Shown here piece after piece: positions 60,768 to 64,000 of a DNA stretch of 64,000 nucleotides (position 1 is its first letter; each line of letters opens with the position of its first letter). A program made the position numbers and the translations under genes. The stretch lies in assembly GCA_902588965.1 (NCBI GenBank), contig CACIRD010000002.1, positions 142,805 through 206,804 on the forward strand, in the 5' to 3' direction. The notes below the pieces were generated by a model, which saw only the letters and a list, made by a program, of their open reading frames with translations, made no database searches and was not told the DNA's origin. This DNA is from an uncultured Pelagibacteraceae bacterium (lineage in GTDB: Bacteria > Pseudomonadota > Alphaproteobacteria > Pelagibacterales > Pelagibacteraceae).

Positions 60768-61796
60768 ATGAAAAAAGTTACAATTTCTGCTTTGATTACA
60801 TTTTTGTTTGCTTCAACTTTTGCAATTGCAAATGAAGTGAACGTATTCAATGCAAGACACTACAAAGCTGACGGAGAGCTTTATAGTAAATTTACTAACA
60901 AAACCGGAATAAAAGTTAATCTAATAAATGGAAAATCAGGTGCTTTAGAGAAAAGAATACTTGAAGAGGGTGCTGATGGTTCTGCAGACCTTTACATAAC
61001 AGCAGATGCTGGAAGATGTGGAGCTATGGATTCAAAAGGTGCGCTTCAAGGCGGTTTAACATCTAGCGCTATTAGTGCCGCTGTTCCAAAAAGCTTTAGA
61101 ACAAGTAAGTGGGTTGGTATCGCTAAAAGAGCTAGAATAATTTATTATTCACCTGAAAGAGTTACTGGTGCTGAGTTATCTGGAATGACTTACGAAGGTC
61201 TAGCTGATCCTAAATGGAAAGGTAGATTAGTAATAAGAAAATCTAGCAACATTTATAATAAATCTCTTGTAGCATCATTGATTAAAAACAATGGAAAAGC
61301 TGCAACGGCCGCATGGGCCGAAGGGGTTGTTGCTAACATGGCTAGAACACCAACAGGAAATGACAGAGCTCAAATAATGGCAGTAGCAGCTGGTGAAGCT
61401 GATATTGCGGTAGCTAATACATATTATTTAGCTCTTATGTTATCTGGTAAAAAAGGTGCTGAACAACAAGAAGCCGCAAAAAAAGTCAAAGCTTTCTTTC
61501 CAAATCAAAATGATAGAGGAACGCATATGAATGTAAGTTGTGCTGCTTTAGTAAAAGGTGCGCCTAATAAAGATAATGCTATTAAACTTGTAGAGTTCTT
61601 ATTAACTCCAGAATCTCAAGAGCACTTTACGAACAACACTTTTGAGTTTCCAATGATTAATGGTGTTTCACCAAGTCCATTAGTAGTTAACAACTTAGGA
61701 TTAGATTTTAAACAAGATATGAAAACTAAACTTTCTTCTTATGGAAAAAATCAAGCAGCCGCAGTTGAAGTAATGACGGCCGCAGGTTGGAAATAA
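60768..61796 (+). CDS. fbpA: Ferric iron ABC transporter, periplasmic binding protein (FbpA/FutA-like)
   Basis: Class of periplasmic Fe(III)-binding proteins, 342 residues. Signal peptide MKKVTISALITFLFASTFA ending IANA/E, then VFNARHYKADGELY near residue 26-39 with the first Tyr region. RIIYYSPERV near 125 and ANTYYLALM near 215-223 include the Tyr pair that coordinates iron. RKSSNIYNKSLVASLI near 160 and NDRGTHMNVSCAALVKGAPN near 246-265 are family blocks. It is preceded by two Fur boxes and AAGGG. It opens the iron import operon continued by the permease and ATPase. Confidence 0.94.
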   Translation: MKKVTISALITFLFASTFAIANEVNVFNARHYKADGELYSKFTNKTGIKVNLINGKSGALEKRILEEGADGSADLYITADAGRCGAMDSKGALQGGLTSSAISAAVPKSFRTSKWVGIAKRARIIYYSPERVTGAELSGMTYEGLADPKWKGRLVIRKSSNIYNKSLVASLIKNNGKAATAAWAEGVVANMARTPTGNDRAQIMAVAAGEADIAVANTYYLALMLSGKKGAEQQEAAKKVKAFFPNQNDRGTHMNVSCAALVKGAPNKDNAIKLVEFLLTPESQEHFTNNTFEFPMINGVSPSPLVVNNLGLDFKQDMKTKLSSYGKNQAAAVEVMTAAGWK

Positions 61797-61800
61797 ATTA

Positions 61801-61980
61801 ATGGATAAAAAGAATTTATCTTACATTGATTACAATAAATCTTCCAAAGCGTGCGATCCGTGCGCTTTGGAGTGTAAAAAAATTAATGATAAAATAAATA
61901 ATAGAAATTTTTCTGATCTTAAAGACGAAGAGGTCTCACACATCCTAAACGTTTTTCAAGTAAAAGATAAATTTTCTTAA
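61801..61980 (+). CDS. Small Cys-rich protein between iron transporter genes (59 residues)
   Basis: A clean 60-codon frame starts at ATG 61801, four bases after the binding-protein stop. It encodes MDKKNLSYIDYNK followed by the compact Cys motif SKACDPCALECKK (CxxCxxxC, residues 18-25) and an acidic/helical tail (FSDLKDEEVSHILNVFQ). It carries no signal peptide, so it would be cytoplasmic. Three closely spaced Cys could bind a metal. The Cys segment is encoded by an imperfect 13-bp hairpin, so part of the sequence conservation could be structural. Not recognised as a known family; it may be a real microprotein of the iron operon. Confidence 0.5.
   Translation: MDKKNLSYIDYNKSSKACDPCALECKKINDKINNRNFSDLKDEEVSHILNVFQVKDKFS
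61843..61871 (+). terminator. Hairpin between iron-binding protein and permease genes, inside the small frame
   Basis: The 29-base segment folds as TCCAAAGCG paired perfectly with CGCTTTGGA, extended by two G-T wobbles and two more G-C pairs, with a three-base loop. There is no U run directly after it. Placed after the binding-protein gene, it could stabilise the upstream transcript or attenuate permease expression, as with the proX-proW hairpin. Confidence 0.55.
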
Positions 61981-62051
61981 TATATAGTGCTTGTGACCAT
62001 TTGGATTACCCCCTTTTAGTTGCAAGCACTTTTAAACAATATAAGGGTAAT

Positions 62052-63680
62052 ATGTTGTTAAAAAAAATAAATATTTGGTTTTTCATATCTTTATTAATTT
62101 CAATATTTGTATCTATTCCAATTATAACTGTTTTATCCAGTTTTTTTGAAAATACTTCAAATTACTATGAAATATTAAAAAATACTTTTCTAATAGAATA
62201 TATTTTTAATTCTTTCATCTTACTTTTAAGTGTTCTTTTTCTCACATTTTTATTAGGAACTGGAACAGCATATTTAGTCTCATTTTTTAAATTTCCTTGT
62301 AGCAATTTCTTTAAATGGGCACTTATATTATCATTTGCAGTTCCACCGTACATTTATGCTTATTCTTTAACGGCATTTTTTGAAAATTATGGAACTGCTT
62401 TTACTATTCTAAAAAATTTATTTGGAGATGGTAACTATAATAAAAGTATACCAAAGTTTGATGGTATGCTTGGCGCTATTCTATCGATTACTTTTTCTTT
62501 GTATGCTTACGTGTACATACTTTCTAGGGCATCATTTTTATATCAATCACAAAATTTAATTGATTTAGGTAAAAACCTTGGTTTTACTGGATTTAAATCA
62601 TTTTATAGTATAATTCTACCAGCAGCGCGCCCAGCAATTGTTGCTGGTTTATCGCTTGTAGCTATGGAGACATTGGCTGAATTTGGTGCAGTAGATTTTT
62701 TTTCAATCAATACCTTAACAACAGGTATTTACAATTCTTGGATAAGTTTTGACGATTTAGCATTCGCAAATCGAATAGCTTCTTTGTTATTATTATTCAT
62801 ATTTTCTTTATTCATAATAGAAAATTTATCTAGAAAAAAAGCAAAGTATCATTTCAATATTAAAGGTGGTTTTAAGCAAAAAGAAAAAATTAAACTTTCA
62901 GGAACTAAATCCTTTTTAGCATTTATGTTCTGTTTTTCTGTATTTTTCATAAGTTTTTTATTTCCATTAATTCAAATGCTATATTGGACCATCAAATTTC
63001 CCGAAAATTTATTTGACTTACAAATAATTAGTCTTTTATTAAACACTCTTTATTTGGTAACTTTATCTAGCATCGTATTAATAACATTTTCTTTATTATC
63101 AAATTATGGGAATAGAGTTTCTAATAACAAAACTTTAAATATTTTATCAACCTTATCAATTTCGGGATATGCAATACCAGGAGTTATACTTGCTATAGCT
63201 TTCATAACTTTTATTGCATGGCTGGATAATAATATAATAAAATCATTGGGCTTTTTATCTATAAAAAAAATATTCATAGGTTCAGTCCTAAGTTTAGTTT
63301 TAGTTTATTTTATAAGATTTTACTCTTTAGCTTTTAATGGAATAAAATCAGCATATGAAAAAATTAATATTACAGTTGATGAAAGCGCATATTTACTTGG
63401 CTATTCAAAAAGGAAAACATTTACAAACATACACGTACCTCTTTTGAGAAACTCCTTATTATTTATTATAATCTTAATTTCATTAGAAATTATTAGAGAA
63501 TTGCCTATAACTTTGATTTTAAGACCTTTCAATTTCGAAACTTTTGCAACTACTGCTTATATTTCTGCTTCGGAAGATTTACTTGAAGCTGCAGCCGTTC
63601 CTTCGTTATTTTTAATTTTAATTGCGTCATTTTTTATTATAATTGCATCAAAATATATTTTAAGAGAAAATAATGAATAA
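62052..63680 (+). CDS. fbpB: Ferric iron ABC transporter permease (FbpB-like, two-domain)
   Basis: Integral membrane permease, 542 residues from ATG 62052, which follows AAGGGTAAT; an in-frame TTG at 62001 would add 17 residues and is less likely. About twelve helices in two BPD-transp-1 domains. First-domain loop LIDLGKNLGFTGFKSFYSIILPAARPAI starts near residue 172, the second VDESAYLLGYSKRKTFTNIHVPL near 457. The layout matches the FbpB/SfuB permeases that carry both halves in one chain. Overlaps the ATPase gene by eight bases. Confidence 0.93.
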   Translation: MLLKKINIWFFISLLISIFVSIPIITVLSSFFENTSNYYEILKNTFLIEYIFNSFILLLSVLFLTFLLGTGTAYLVSFFKFPCSNFFKWALILSFAVPPYIYAYSLTAFFENYGTAFTILKNLFGDGNYNKSIPKFDGMLGAILSITFSLYAYVYILSRASFLYQSQNLIDLGKNLGFTGFKSFYSIILPAARPAIVAGLSLVAMETLAEFGAVDFFSINTLTTGIYNSWISFDDLAFANRIASLLLLFIFSLFIIENLSRKKAKYHFNIKGGFKQKEKIKLSGTKSFLAFMFCFSVFFISFLFPLIQMLYWTIKFPENLFDLQIISLLLNTLYLVTLSSIVLITFSLLSNYGNRVSNNKTLNILSTLSISGYAIPGVILAIAFITFIAWLDNNIIKSLGFLSIKKIFIGSVLSLVLVYFIRFYSLAFNGIKSAYEKINITVDESAYLLGYSKRKTFTNIHVPLLRNSLLFIIILISLEIIRELPITLILRPFNFETFATTAYISASEDLLEAAAVPSLFLILIASFFIIIASKYILRENNE

Positions 63681-64000
63681 AAATTTTTTTGAAGTTAAAA
63701 ATGTAGATTTTGTAGTCAGTGGCAAGACAAAGGTTCGCAATGTATCTTTTTCAATTGAGAAAGAGGGAGATGTTATATGTATTTTGGGTCCATCTGGTAT
63801 TGGAAAAACTACAATTCTGAGAGCAATTGCTGGACTAGAAAAAATAAAAAATGGCCTTATAGAGTTAAAAGGACAAACTTTGTCTTCAAATAATATAAAT
63901 GTTGAACCAGAAAAAAGAAATATATCTTTAGCTTTTCAAGAAAATAGTTTATTTCCACACTATACAGTAGAAAAAAATATATCTTTGGGTATTGAAAAAA
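63673..64000 (+). CDS. fbpC: Ferric iron ABC transporter ATP-binding protein (FbpC-like), cut by the window end
   Basis: The first 109 codons of an ABC ATPase starting at ATG 63673, overlapping the permease stop by eight bases. Walker A is GPSGIGKTT (about residues 40-48) and the Q-loop reads LAFQENSLFPHYTV near 87-100. The rest of the gene, including the signature motif and Walker B, lies beyond base 64000. It completes the fbpABC iron importer. Confidence 0.92.
   Translation, partial: MNKNFFEVKNVDFVVSGKTKVRNVSFSIEKEGDVICILGPSGIGKTTILRAIAGLEKIKNGLIELKGQTLSSNNINVEPEKRNISLAFQENSLFPHYTVEKNISLGIEK

Noticed and set aside
62001..62051. TTG start for the iron permease
   Set aside because: ATG at 62052 follows AAGGGTAAT at a proper distance, and the extra 17 residues would break the hydrophobic N-terminus.

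Overview
The window looks like a chromosomal segment of a streamlined marine alphaproteobacterium of the SAR11 (Candidatus Pelagibacter) type. The DNA is strongly AT-rich and proteins are rich in Lys, Ile and Asn. Genes are packed with 1-11 base overlaps (TAATG and ATGA junctions) and several convergent pairs abut or overlap. No gap between genes exceeds about 150 bases. The assignment rests on gene content and style; there is no rRNA or other marker gene here. I saw no tRNA, rRNA, CRISPR, insertion sequence or phage gene.

The dominant theme is catabolism of methylated osmolytes and one-carbon metabolism. From left to right: an OpuA/ProVW-type transporter with a double permease, followed by a GpsA-like dehydrogenase, an iron alcohol dehydrogenase and a glutamine amidotransferase (0.1-6.2 kb); formate-tetrahydrofolate ligase (6.2-7.9 kb); the heterotetrameric sarcosine oxidase operon soxBDAG (8.0-13.1 kb); small genes, an interrupted NAPE-PLD-like hydrolase, and purKE (13.2-16.7 kb); a four-gene unit of largely unknown function headed by a divergent renal-dipeptidase-family protein (16.8-20.2 kb); a minus-strand operon proX-hairpin-proW-metF-like-gcvT-like (20.7-24.8 kb); and, divergent from it, a plus-strand operon with betaine-homocysteine methyltransferase, a dimethylglycine/sarcosine dehydrogenase-type flavoprotein, a methyltransferase, a Rieske oxygenase, a DddP-like M24 protein, a kinase/nucleotidyltransferase/2OG-oxygenase trio and assorted small enzymes (25.0-35.9 kb).

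The 35.9-39.9 kb segment is a minus-strand operon encoding a luciferase-like monooxygenase, an amino-acid-synthesis (DUF1185) family protein, an alpha/beta hydrolase and an aldehyde dehydrogenase. From 40 to 50.7 kb lies a carnitine/gamma-butyrobetaine module: a betainyl-CoA-type thioesterase, a beta-keto acid cleavage enzyme, carnitine 3-dehydrogenase, a thiolase broken by a stop codon, a lone ProV ATPase, gamma-butyrobetaine dioxygenase and an aldehyde dehydrogenase. A second dimethylglycine/sarcosine dehydrogenase-type protein follows, immediately upstream of etfB, etfA and ETF-ubiquinone oxidoreductase (51.4-57.2 kb). The window ends with hisI, folE, an AcuI-type acrylyl-CoA reductase, a LysR regulator and a Fur-box-preceded ferric iron ABC transporter cut by the window edge.

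Read together, the genes could take gamma-butyrobetaine through carnitine and 3-dehydrocarnitine to glycine betaine. Betaine would then be demethylated by BHMT or by Rieske oxygenation, and dimethylglycine and sarcosine oxidised to glycine. Electrons would pass through ETF to ubiquinone and one-carbon units into tetrahydrofolate. A DddP-like lyase plus AcuI hints at a parallel DMSP route. Two genes (the NAPE-PLD-like hydrolase and the thiolase) each carry a single in-frame TAA in otherwise intact reading frames. These assignments come from reading motifs by eye and from remembered family features; no database search was run.
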